NCBI GenBank assembly: GCA_025041175.1
Contig: JAKCFJ010000001.1
Location: forward strand, 1,798,001 to 1,862,000
DNA from: Halobacteriales archaeon YIM A00010
Lineage (GTDB): Archaea > Halobacteriota > Halobacteria > Halobacteriales > Haloarculaceae
Direction of reading: 5' to 3'
DNA length: 64,000 bases
Made by a program: the position numbers and the translations under genes. Of the stretch, positions 9,266 to 16,037 are shown one piece after another (position 1 is the stretch's first letter; each line of letters opens with the position of its first letter). The notes beneath the pieces were generated by a model. The model searched no databases, had not been told where the DNA came from, and was given only the letters and a program-made list of their open reading frames with translations.

Positions 9266-10104
9266 GATCGCCGGCACAGAACGCCCAGCTGGCGCTGTTG
9301 CTCGAAGTGTCCGGAACGCCAAAGCCCGGTAATGTGGACCGACACCGGGAGTACGACGATCTCCGGTTCGAGCATTTCGTGGCCGGGGCCGTCGGGAGCA
9401 CTCCCGGATTGGAGCTCGCACAACAGGGGGCTGCGGTCGGGCGCGCGTTCGAGCGGGGCGTCGCCGGAATGGCCGAACAGACGGCCGGAAACACCCAGTT
9501 CGGGGCGCTGTTGTTGCTCGTTCCGCTCGTCCGGGCCGCGAGTTCGGATCCAGGGGCCGCTCTCACACCGCAGGCGGCACGCGACGTCGTTCGCGCTACC
9601 ACTGTCGAGGACGCCTGTGATTTCTACCGGGCGTTCGAACACGTCGACGTGGGTGTCGACGATCCTCCCTCCGATCTCGAAGCGCTCGATGTGCGCTGGG
9701 GGGCCCGCGTCGAGCCGACGCTGCGAGAGCGGGAGCTCACTCTTTTTGACGTGATGGAACTGAGCGCCGGTGTCGACGGGGTCGCACGGGAGTGGACACA
9801 GGAGTTCTCCCGCTCGTTTGGAGCCGCCGACTGGATCGAAGCGGGCGACGGTCCCGTTTCAGAGCGGGCCGCAGACGCCTTCCTCCGGCTGCTCGCGGAA
9901 GAACCGGATACGTTCGTCGGGAAACGACGCGACCGCGCGACCGCAACCGAGGTGGTCGAGCGCGCACAGGACGCGCTCGATGGGGCGATCGATCCGGAGG
10001 AACTCGCAACGGAGTTCGTTCGCCGGGGGATCAATCCCGGCACGACCGCTGACATCACGGCGGCCGCGCTGTTCATCGCGCTCGAACGGGGGTTGTCGGT
10101 GTGA
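9262..10104 (+). CDS. Triphosphoribosyl-dephospho-CoA synthase (CitG)-like protein
   Basis: A 280-residue all-helical protein of the CitG/MdcB family. The family hallmark KPGNVDRHREYDD lies near residues 23-35, with glycine- and threonine-rich AEQTAGNTQFGALLL and a C-terminal RGINPGTTADITAAALF. CitG makes the citrate lyase prosthetic-group precursor from ATP and dephospho-CoA. Citrate lyase is not expected here, so the archaeal member probably performs a related phosphoribosyl transfer on another acceptor (inference). The GTG at 9262 overlaps the previous stop by 4 bp. Confidence 0.8.
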   Translation: MRSPAQNAQLALLLEVSGTPKPGNVDRHREYDDLRFEHFVAGAVGSTPGLELAQQGAAVGRAFERGVAGMAEQTAGNTQFGALLLLVPLVRAASSDPGAALTPQAARDVVRATTVEDACDFYRAFEHVDVGVDDPPSDLEALDVRWGARVEPTLRERELTLFDVMELSAGVDGVAREWTQEFSRSFGAADWIEAGDGPVSERAADAFLRLLAEEPDTFVGKRRDRATATEVVERAQDALDGAIDPEELATEFVRRGINPGTTADITAAALFIALERGLSV

Positions 10105-10661
10105 CTGGGGAGGGATGGCCGCTCGATCTGTCGGGCGTCACCGAGTCGATCGTCACGACGCTGGGACCGAACGACCGATGGAACGCCGCCGCGCTCGGGC
10201 TGTTCGCTGGCGAGAAGGTCACCGCCCGCACGTGGGGACGCACGCGCACGCGCAGAAATTTCCACGAGCGCGGCGAGGGCTACGTCCAGTTCACCCGCGA
10301 TCCCGTGGACTTCGTCGAGGCCGCCTGTTCGATCCGCGAGGAGGACACCCCGATCCTCGACAGCGCCGACGCGTGGGTTCGCGTCGCCGTCGAATCGATC
10401 GGGACGGGTGAGTCCGGACACTGGGAGGAGTGGGCGCTCTCACCCCTCGACTCGAGCGTCGAGCGGCGCGTGGTCCCCACGACGAATCGAGGCTACTACG
10501 CCGTCATCGAGGCCACGGTCGCCGCCTCGCGTCTCGACGTGTCGGGATACGACACCGACGAGCTCAGGGCGCGGATCGATCGGGCCGAATCCGTGGTCGA
10601 ACGCTGTGGCGGCGAGCGCGAACGAGCCGCGTGGCAGCGGTTCGAAGAGCTGGTGTGGTGA
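10101..10661 (+). CDS. DUF447 family protein (predicted flavin-binding split barrel)
   Basis: A 186-residue DUF447 protein. Characteristic segments are LGPNDRWNAAALGLF near the start, ARTWGRTRTRRNFHERGEGYVQFTRDPVDFVEAA, and the C-terminal helical ARIDRAESVVERCGGERERAAWQRFEEL. The family is predicted to bind FMN in a split-barrel fold, but no reaction is established. The GTG at 10101 overlaps the CitG-like stop by 4 bp, making it the last member of the four-gene cofD operon. Its 3' end abuts CRISPR debris. Confidence 0.82.
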   Translation: MTGEGWPLDLSGVTESIVTTLGPNDRWNAAALGLFAGEKVTARTWGRTRTRRNFHERGEGYVQFTRDPVDFVEAACSIREEDTPILDSADAWVRVAVESIGTGESGHWEEWALSPLDSSVERRVVPTTNRGYYAVIEATVAASRLDVSGYDTDELRARIDRAESVVERCGGERERAAWQRFEELVW

Positions 10662-10724
10662 GTTTTGGTTTCGATTCCGTACTGCGACCTTGACCGTCAC
10701 GGTATCGCCGCCGTTGTTCCAGAT

Positions 10725-10761
10725 GTTTCAATCCCGTGTTGGGTTTCTACGGTGCTGCAAC
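10725..10761 (-). CRISPR. Solitary 37-nt CRISPR repeat, minus orientation
   Basis: Read on the minus strand this 37-mer begins GTTGCAGCACCG, continues TAGAAACCC and ends ACGGGATTGAAAC. It is clearly the same repeat as those at 11206 and 11605. It lies between the DUF447 gene and the cas1 fragment and points the opposite way to the other two copies. No second repeat is seen to its left, so no spacer is bounded. Confidence 0.75.
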
Positions 10762-10822
10762 CCTCCGGAAGACGATCACGGGCGAGCTAGACGAGTATCA
10801 CGCGCTGGCGGTGCGCCGATGA
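10762..10822 (+). pseudogene. 3' remnant of cas1
   Basis: Directly after the repeat, an open frame encodes a short tail (TITGELDEYHALAVRR then TGA at 10820-10822) that resembles a Cas1 C-terminus. Its stop overlaps the cas2 ATG by 4 bp (ATGA), as is usual in cas1-cas2 pairs. Only about 17 residues remain; the rest is absent. Assignment rests mainly on position and overlap, so it is probable rather than certain. The fragment is joined to the repeat, suggesting that deletion occurred by recombination at repeats. Confidence 0.55.
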
Positions 10823-11089
10823 GACTCGTCGTAACCTACGACGTGAGCGACGACGCGAATCGACGGCGAGTGTATCGAACGCTGGAACGGTACGGCGCGT
10901 GGCGGCAGTACAGCGTTTCGAGCTGGACGTGTCGAAGACCGAACGGGTGGAATTGGAGGGCGAGCTCGACTCGCACATCGAGCCAGCTGAGGGCGATCGA
11001 ATCCGACTCTATCGGCTCTGTGTGTCCTGTTGCGATGACGTGACCGACCTCGGGTTGCTCCACCCGAAGAACAGTCGAACGTTCTTTGA
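10819..11089 (+). pseudogene. cas2: cas2 pseudogene with two -1 frameshifts
   Basis: The frame from ATG 10819 encodes the Cas2 start MRLVVTYDVSDDANRRRVY and ERYGAWRQYSV. One T is then missing in the run at 10916-10918, and the protein continues in the next frame as FELDVSKTERVELEG and RIRLYRLCVSCCDDVTDLG. A second missing base near 11052-11056 moves it again to VAPPEEQSNVL and a TGA at 11087-11089. Joining the three frames gives a normal 90-residue Cas2, the metal-dependent dimer that works with Cas1 in spacer acquisition. The conserved N-terminal aspartate (YDV) is intact. With two independent lesions it is unlikely to be functional unless both are sequencing errors. Confidence 0.85.
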
Positions 11090-11205
11090 CGGAAATCTAC
11101 GTGGACCTTTATACCATCCGTGTACAGGGGGGGTCCACGAAGTGGAAGCCGATTCTCACTGGAAGAGAAACGTTTATGAGATCTATAGACCGATATTCAC
11201 CCCCT
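11090..11205 (+). other. Possible CRISPR leader remnant
   Basis: These 116 bases between the cas2 stop and the first plus-strand repeat are less GC-rich toward the repeat and carry no open frame. The position (after cas2, before a repeat in the same orientation) is where a leader would lie. No leader motif was recognised, so this is inferred from location only. Confidence 0.3.
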
Positions 11206-11242
11206 GTCGCAGCACGGGAGAAACCCAATACGGGATTGAAAT
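11206..11242 (+). CRISPR. Solitary 37-nt CRISPR repeat, plus orientation
   Basis: The 37-mer begins GTCGCAGCACGG, has the shared GAGAAACCC core and ends ACGGGATTGAAAT. It differs from the other two copies at several scattered positions and has lost the terminal C. It is followed by AT-rich DNA and an ORF rather than by a second repeat at spacer distance. Confidence 0.78.
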
Positions 11243-11326
11243 CTACCAACCGTACATAGATCTCCCCCATCTATAGATATAATAGTTATAACAATCCAGA
11301 ATCCACTCATTATTGAAATATCAATC

Positions 11327-11638
11327 ATGATTGATGTAGACGGGTGGAACCGGATTGAGGCCGCCGATGATGTCTTCGCCAGCTACGAACAGGAGGAGAC
11401 GCAGACAACGATCAGCATTCGTCGTGGGGAAGATTGGCCGGAGACTGTTGCAATTACAGAGACAGCTAATAACGACGCTGAAACGATCTGCCGAAAAGAG
11501 TTGACCACCGACGCCGTGGAATGGGCGACCGAATACATGCAGTCGATTCAGTGCTCGGGATTGAAACACGGGATTGAAACCAACGCGCCCAGTGCCCGGA
11601 GTCCGTTGCGACAGGAGAGAAACCCACTACGGGATTGA
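11327..11638 (+). CDS. Hypothetical protein whose 3' end runs into CRISPR repeats
   Basis: The ATG at 11327 opens a 103-residue acidic frame. The first 76 residues (MIDVDGWNRIEAADDVF, then QTTISIRRGEDWPETVAI and DAVEWATEYMQSIQ) look like a small haloarchaeal protein, with an N-terminal beta-rich part and a C-terminal helix. The remaining 27 residues are encoded by two half-repeats and the full repeat at 11605, which supplies the stop. The original 3' end was therefore probably lost. AT-rich DNA upstream contains TATA-like sequence. The function is not recognised. Confidence 0.5.
   Translation: MIDVDGWNRIEAADDVFASYEQEETQTTISIRRGEDWPETVAITETANNDAETICRKELTTDAVEWATEYMQSIQCSGLKHGIETNAPSARSPLRQERNPLRD
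11556..11580 (+). CRISPR. Two tandem 12-nt copies of the CRISPR repeat 3' end
   Basis: CGGGATTGAAAC occurs at 11556-11567 and again at 11569-11580, one base apart. This is the 3' third of the 37-nt repeat that is present in full at 11605. Such truncated copies are what recombination or slippage within a dying array would leave. Confidence 0.7.
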
Positions 11639-11641
11639 AAC
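11605..11641 (+). CRISPR. Full 37-nt CRISPR repeat, plus orientation
   Basis: The copy begins GTTGCGACAGGA, has GAGAAACCC and ends CTACGGGATTGAAAC. It lies 24 bases after the second half-repeat, about the length of a shortened spacer, and directly precedes the S17e promoter region. It also provides the stop codon of the preceding hypothetical ORF. Confidence 0.8.
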
Positions 11642-11683
11642 ACGAAACGAATCCTTTTAGCCTCGCCGCCGGGAAGCCACGGC

Positions 11684-11872
11684 ATGGCCATCAAACCCGC
11701 CTACGTCAAGAAAACAGCGACAGTGCTGCTCGAACGATACTCCGAGGCGTTCGACGACGACTTCGATCGGAACAAGGACATCGTCATGGAACTCACGAAC
11801 ATCGAATCGAAATCCGTCCGCAACCGGATCGCCGGATACATCACGCGAAAGAAGGGCGGGTCCCCGCAATAA
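11684..11872 (+). CDS. rps17e: 30S ribosomal protein S17e
   Basis: A 62-residue archaeal S17e starting MAIKPAYVKKTATVLLERY and containing NIESKSVRNRIAGYITRK, the conserved C-terminal signature. It is a small-subunit structural protein of archaeal/eukaryotic ribosomes. A TATA-like CTTTTAG lies about 30 bases before the ATG, just inside the end of the CRISPR debris, so its promoter seems to have survived the rearrangement. Confidence 0.95.
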   Translation: MAIKPAYVKKTATVLLERYSEAFDDDFDRNKDIVMELTNIESKSVRNRIAGYITRKKGGSPQ

Positions 11873-12033
11873 CGCGGATCGACCGCTTCGATCCGCGCCA
11901 TCGTTGCCGGAGAGCCGAACAGCTTCATTTCTCCATCTTCGATCTGCCGTCTGCGCCCGGTTCCACGAACGATCCGTGATTTTGTCATCCAATATGTAAA
12001 AGTTGATGTGCGATCATTGCTGGCATCCACGGG

Positions 12034-12993
12034 ATGGCAGCGATGGAACTGCGGGGGTTGACAAAGGAGTATGGGGGTGGCACGGGGATCGATTCGTTGA
12101 CGTTCAGCGTCGAGGCGGGGGAGTTGTTCGGGCTGTTGGGACCGCAGGGCGCGGGGAAGACGACGACGATCCGAACAGTGCTCGGGTTTCAGTCACCAAC
12201 AGCGGGAGCAGCGACCGTTCTCGGTTTCGATACGCAAAACGAGCGTGATCTCCGCCAAGCCAAGGCCGACATCGGCTATCTTCCGGCGTCTCCGGCGTTC
12301 GACGAGAGCGCCACGGGGACCGAAATCCTCGATTCACACGGACGCATCAAGGGCGATGCCCGGCGAGAGGAGCTGTTAGCGCGCTTCGATCTCCCCGTCG
12401 ACCGCCGTGTGCGCGACTATTCGACGAGCAACGTACAGAAACTCGCGCTCGTGGGTGCGTTCGTGCACGATCCGGCGCTCGTGATCATGGACGAACCGAC
12501 CGTCGGACTAGATCCGCTCGCCAACCAGCGGTTCAACGAGTTCATCTGCGAGGAACAACGCCGCGACGTAACCATCTTCGTCACCTCGCGCGTGCTGAGC
12601 GAGGTGCAGCGGCTCTGCGACCGGGTCGGGTTCCTCTGGGACGGTCGGCTACTCGGGACGGAACCGGTCGAATCGCTTGGCTATCGGTGTGGAAAGACCG
12701 TTCACCTCCGCGTCGCCGAAGCGCTGGACGCGTCGGCGTTCGAGTTCGATGGTGTACACGATCTGACCGTTCGGACCGTTTCCATCGGCGAAGACCGGGA
12801 AACGACGAGCGCCGAAACCAACGAGCGGGAACTCGGGGCTTCGAACGTCGTGACCGAGGTGTCGTTCACGTTCACCGGCGACGTCAACGCGTTGGTGGAG
12901 ACCGTCAGCTCGTATCCCCTGTTGGAGTTCGACCTCGAAGACGCGCCGCTAGAGACGGTGTTCGGACAGCTCTACGACGCGATGGATACGTGA
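12034..12993 (+). CDS. Orphan ABC transporter-type ATPase with degenerate motifs
   Basis: A 319-residue protein with a standard Walker A (GPQGAGKTTT, about residue 39) and Walker B (LVIMDEPTVGLDP). The usual LSGGQ signature is replaced by STSNVQK, and the H-loop histidine (SSHVLSEV in homologues) is replaced by arginine (VTSRVLSEVQ). A C-terminal extension of about 100 residues follows the nucleotide-binding domain. No permease gene is adjacent; the next gene is the DUF106 protein. It may be a partner subunit with reduced ATPase activity or a non-transport ATPase. The in-frame ATG at 12043 is an alternative start. Confidence 0.75.
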   Translation: MAAMELRGLTKEYGGGTGIDSLTFSVEAGELFGLLGPQGAGKTTTIRTVLGFQSPTAGAATVLGFDTQNERDLRQAKADIGYLPASPAFDESATGTEILDSHGRIKGDARREELLARFDLPVDRRVRDYSTSNVQKLALVGAFVHDPALVIMDEPTVGLDPLANQRFNEFICEEQRRDVTIFVTSRVLSEVQRLCDRVGFLWDGRLLGTEPVESLGYRCGKTVHLRVAEALDASAFEFDGVHDLTVRTVSIGEDRETTSAETNERELGASNVVTEVSFTFTGDVNALVETVSSYPLLEFDLEDAPLETVFGQLYDAMDT

Positions 12994-13071
12994 ACCGTCC
13001 AGGCCGGTCACAGCTGGTTCGCGTCGTGATCTCGACGAAAAATTGATGGTTGTTCGACAGTAGTTACGCGT

Positions 13072-13692
13072 ATGGTCCTCGAAAGTAGCGGTTGGACGAT
13101 GTACGATACGGTCGCTTGCGTCCTGGCGATCGTCTTGGTGTCGGGATACCTACTGATGCCCGTCCAGCATCTCGTCGTCACCGCTCTCGATCTCGTTTTC
13201 AGTCCCATCGTGAAACTCGTCCCGTTCTCGTTGTTCTTCTTCGGGTTGGCCGGCGTCACCGGTATCTCCTCGACCGTGATCCGTCACCGGGTGCAGGACA
13301 GCGAGCAGCTCGATCGTCTCCAGTCCCGAATCACGGAGCTGCAAGCAGAGCTGTCTACCGCTCACCACGGCGATGACGAGAACCCACCGGACGCCCTGCC
13401 ACCGGAACAGGAAGAACTCGTGAGCAGTTGGGTTGCGATGATGAAACTCCAGCTCCGTCCGTTGGTGTGGAGCATGCTCGTTACGGTGCCGATCTTCCTC
13501 TGGCTTCGGTGGGCACTGATGGCACCGACGGCGGCGGCCGTTCCGGTCGCGCTCACGCTGCCCGTCCTCGGCCCGATCACCCTGTCGGCAACGCTCGTCG
13601 GACCGGTAAAAGTCTGGCTCGCGTTCTACATCGGTGGGTCGATCTCTACGTCGGTGCTCTCCAAACGAGCGCTCGCCCGCGTGACGGCGTGA
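13072..13692 (+). CDS. DUF106/EMC3-like membrane protein (YidC/Oxa1 superfamily)
   Basis: A 206-residue membrane protein. Hydrophobic spans lie at about residues 12-30 and 47-66, then a cytoplasmic coiled coil (RHRVQDSEQLDRLQSRITELQAE, 71-94) and an acidic linker, then KLQLRPLVWSMLVTVPIFLWLRW, and a last span around 165-190. This order matches archaeal DUF106 proteins, distant relatives of YidC, Oxa1, TMCO1 and EMC3 that insert membrane proteins. It is expected in the cytoplasmic membrane acting with SecYEG or alone. The gene has its own short upstream gap. Confidence 0.8.
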   Translation: MVLESSGWTMYDTVACVLAIVLVSGYLLMPVQHLVVTALDLVFSPIVKLVPFSLFFFGLAGVTGISSTVIRHRVQDSEQLDRLQSRITELQAELSTAHHGDDENPPDALPPEQEELVSSWVAMMKLQLRPLVWSMLVTVPIFLWLRWALMAPTAAAVPVALTLPVLGPITLSATLVGPVKVWLAFYIGGSISTSVLSKRALARVTA

Positions 13693-13782
13693 ACCGCCCG
13701 TTCTCCACGCACTGGTAGTTCACCGCAACGAACGATTGTGCGTATCACAATCGTTTTTGTTCGTCACTGCCCATCTTCGGTA

Positions 13783-14823
13783 ATGACTGTCACTGCCGGA
13801 ATTCTCGGCGCGACTGGGGCCGTCGGTCAGCGGCTCATCCAACTGCTCGAACCACACCCTGACTTCGAACTAGCGGCGCTCACCGCGAGCGACGCGAGCG
13901 CGGGGCATCCCTACCGCGACGTCGCAAAGTGGCGCATCCACACGCCGATCCCCTCGTCGGTCGCAGAAACGACCGTCCGTCGAACCGCTCCCGACGCCGT
14001 TCCTGACGACGTCGATCTGGTGTTTTCGTCGCTTCCATCGAGCGTCGGTGAGCGCGTCGAGCCGGCGTTCTGTGAAGCGGGGTACGTCGTCTCCTCGAAC
14101 TCCTCGAACCACCGGACTGCGCCCGACGTTCCGCTCACCATCCCCGAAGTGAACCCCGATCATCTCGATGTCCTCGAAGTCCAGCGCGACGAACGGGGGT
14201 GGGACGGCGCGCTCGTGAAAAACCCGAACTGTTCGACGATCACGATGGTGCCGACGCTCGCGGCGCTCGATTCGTTCGGACTGGAGCGGATCACCGTCTC
14301 GACGCTGCAGGCCGTGTCGGGGGCGGGCTATTCGGGCGTGAGTTCGATGGAGATCATCGACAACGCTATTCCCCACATCGGTGGCGAAGAACGGAAAATG
14401 GAACAGGAGGCGCGCAAGCTTCTCGGTGCGTTCGACGGCGCGGAGATCGACTGGCACGGAGTGGAGGTAGCAGCGTCGTGCAACCGCATCCCGACGCTCG
14501 ATGGCCACCTCGAAAACGTCTGGGCCGACACCCGCGAGGAGATCTCTCCTGCGGACGCCAGGGCGGCGATGCGATCGTACCCCTCGATCGATCTCCACAG
14601 CTCTCCCGACCCACTCATCCACGTGTTCGAGGACGACGAACCGGACCGGCCACAACCGCGGCTTGACCGGCTCCGCGGCGACGGCATGGCCGTCACAGCG
14701 GGGGGTTTCCGTGAGACCGCTGGGGGCGTCCAGTACAACTGTTTGGCTCACAACACCATCCGAGGGGCCGCAGGCGCAAGCGTGTTGAACGGCGAACTCC
14801 TCCACAGCCGCGGGTGGCTGTAA
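13783..14823 (+). CDS. asd: Aspartate-semialdehyde dehydrogenase
   Basis: The 346-residue enzyme reduces aspartyl phosphate to aspartate semialdehyde with NADPH, the branch point to threonine, methionine and (via diaminopimelate) lysine. It has the nucleotide-binding loop ILGATGAVGQRL at residues 7-18, the catalytic cysteine C150 in NPNCSTITM, AVSGAGYSG, and a C-terminal GGFRETAGGVQYNCLAHN. The ATG at 13783 is chosen because homology starts at MTVTAGILGATG; the earlier in-frame ATG would add 15 unrelated residues. A TATA-like TTTTTGTTC lies upstream. Confidence 0.93.
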   Translation: MTVTAGILGATGAVGQRLIQLLEPHPDFELAALTASDASAGHPYRDVAKWRIHTPIPSSVAETTVRRTAPDAVPDDVDLVFSSLPSSVGERVEPAFCEAGYVVSSNSSNHRTAPDVPLTIPEVNPDHLDVLEVQRDERGWDGALVKNPNCSTITMVPTLAALDSFGLERITVSTLQAVSGAGYSGVSSMEIIDNAIPHIGGEERKMEQEARKLLGAFDGAEIDWHGVEVAASCNRIPTLDGHLENVWADTREEISPADARAAMRSYPSIDLHSSPDPLIHVFEDDEPDRPQPRLDRLRGDGMAVTAGGFRETAGGVQYNCLAHNTIRGAAGASVLNGELLHSRGWL

Positions 14824-15255
14824 GACTCGGTGGAATAATCGAATCCGTTCCACAGCAGCCCGACGGCAGCGCTCTTCGTCTCCGAAAGCGGGTGACTAGA
14901 ACGGAAAGAGATTGACGCCAGGCGGTTCGATAGTCATCATAAACAGTGTGTCTAGAGGTTGTTTTCTAGGTTGTAGAGCCCTCTATTCGGCGAATTGTGG
15001 TAATATCCACAACAGTATTATACGTGCTCTCAGCAACTGATCAGTTTACTACTCGCTAATGTAACACAATCCCCGGTACTATTGACGTATGAGGTGAGGA
15101 AGGAGTTAGAACAGAGGGCGGACACCCACCGGTACGCCGATCCGGGCAGCCAGCACAGCGTTCTGGTCCGGTGATCGGGGATACTCCCGTCACCGCTTCG
15201 ACGGAACGCCAAACGACCGATGCATCGAACGACGACCGATACAGAAATTCAGACA
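14824..15255. other. Gene-poor region between asd and the secreted PG-binding protein
   Basis: Most of the 432 bases show nothing recognisable. From about 14935 to 15090 the sequence is AT-rich. A plus-strand frame at about 15062-15175 reads like the C-terminal end of a real protein (LTYEVRKELEQRADTHRYA and on to a TGA) but has no start, so it may be a gene remnant. The promoter of the following secreted protein must lie near the right end. Confidence 0.4.
15062..15175 (+). pseudogene. Possible C-terminal gene remnant
   Basis: A short plus-strand frame with protein-like composition (charged helix EVRKELEQRADTHRYADP, ending QHSVLVR and TGA) follows an in-frame stop and has no start codon. It resembles the tail of a degraded gene, but no family was recognised and chance cannot be excluded. 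Confidence 0.25.
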
Positions 15256-15840
15256 ATGAAACGAGATTTAGCGATCGAACCGACCGAATCGACGGCCAAC
15301 CACCGAAACACGACGGGCTCTTTCAGTCGACGTGGGTTCTTAAAGAAAGCTGCTGGTGCCGGCGTCGTTGGTGTGGCTGGCATCGCCACCGCTACCGGGG
15401 AAGCGATGGCCTACACGTGGCCGACCTATTCACGCGGCAGCGAAAACCCGGATATCGGTGCTATCCAGCTCCTGCTCGGTGAACACGGCTACTATTTGGA
15501 CAGCTACGACAACATCTACGGTCCCGAAACCGAAAGCACCGTGTATGCTTTTCAGCGGGATCACGGTCTGTCTGGCGTTGATGGTATCGTGGGTCCCGAA
15601 ACGTGGGACGCGCTGACTGTTACCGTCAGCCGTGGTTCCGGCAGTTCTAGCGATCCGAGCTACGCAGTCGCAGCGGTACAGTACCAGCTCAGAGACGTCT
15701 ACGGGTATGATATCGGCTATGATGGGATCTACGGGCCCGAAACCGCATCCGCTGTTCGATCCTTCCAAAACAGCCGCAACCTAGCCGTTGATGGGATCAC
15801 CGGTCCGAACACGTGGAGAGCACTCATATCGACCGGATAG
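15256..15840 (+). CDS. Tat-exported protein with two peptidoglycan-binding (PG_binding_1) repeats
   Basis: The 194-residue protein starts at the ATG at 15256 (MKRDLAIEPT); an upstream ATG at 15220 is less likely. A twin-arginine signal SRRGFLKKAAGAGVVG ends near the AMA-YTW site. Two similar domains follow, each with IYGPET, an AFQ/SFQ helix and a VDGI-GP-TW ending (about residues 47-107 and 120-193), matching the PG_binding_1 fold. Haloarchaea lack peptidoglycan, so it may bind S-layer glycans, another polymer, or bacterial cell walls. A short Gly/Ser linker joins the domains. Confidence 0.85.
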   Translation: MKRDLAIEPTESTANHRNTTGSFSRRGFLKKAAGAGVVGVAGIATATGEAMAYTWPTYSRGSENPDIGAIQLLLGEHGYYLDSYDNIYGPETESTVYAFQRDHGLSGVDGIVGPETWDALTVTVSRGSGSSSDPSYAVAAVQYQLRDVYGYDIGYDGIYGPETASAVRSFQNSRNLAVDGITGPNTWRALISTG

Positions 15841-15875
15841 CACGAACGTCGTAACTGCCGACGTGACTGTAACCG

Positions 15876-16037
15876 CTACTCAAACAAGAGATCGTACCGA
15901 TCGAGACTGCCATCGGTTCGGCGTCTATCCACGATGATCTGCCACGAGAAACGCTCTCGGTGACCACCGTCGTTTCTCGGCCCACATTCGTCCGTGAACT
16001 CCAGCACAATCGCGTGCGTCGTCGCTTGCTGTTTCAC
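15876..16037 (-). CDS. Small hypothetical protein translationally coupled to polB
   Basis: A GTG at 16037 overlaps the polB stop by 4 bp (GTGA) and opens a 53-residue frame: VKQQATTHAIVLEFTDECG, then a basic middle segment and SLDRYDLLFE at the end. The composition is protein-like and the overlap is the same coupling used elsewhere in the window, which is why I call it real. No family is recognised. It is convergent with the PG-binding gene. Confidence 0.5.
   Translation of the reverse strand: MKQQATTHAIVLEFTDECGPRNDGGHRERFSWQIIVDRRRTDGSLDRYDLLFE

Noticed and set aside
6479-9421. Very long minus-strand open frame of nearly 1000 codons
   Set aside because: It runs antisense through cofD, the HD gene and the Dus-like gene, is low-complexity (Arg/Ser/Pro-rich), and reflects high GC content rather than coding.
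10408-11043. Apparent 211-codon plus-strand ORF covering the DUF447 3' end and cas2 start
   Set aside because: It joins an out-of-frame reading of DUF447 to the first 33 residues of Cas2 and then to frameshifted sequence; it is not one gene.
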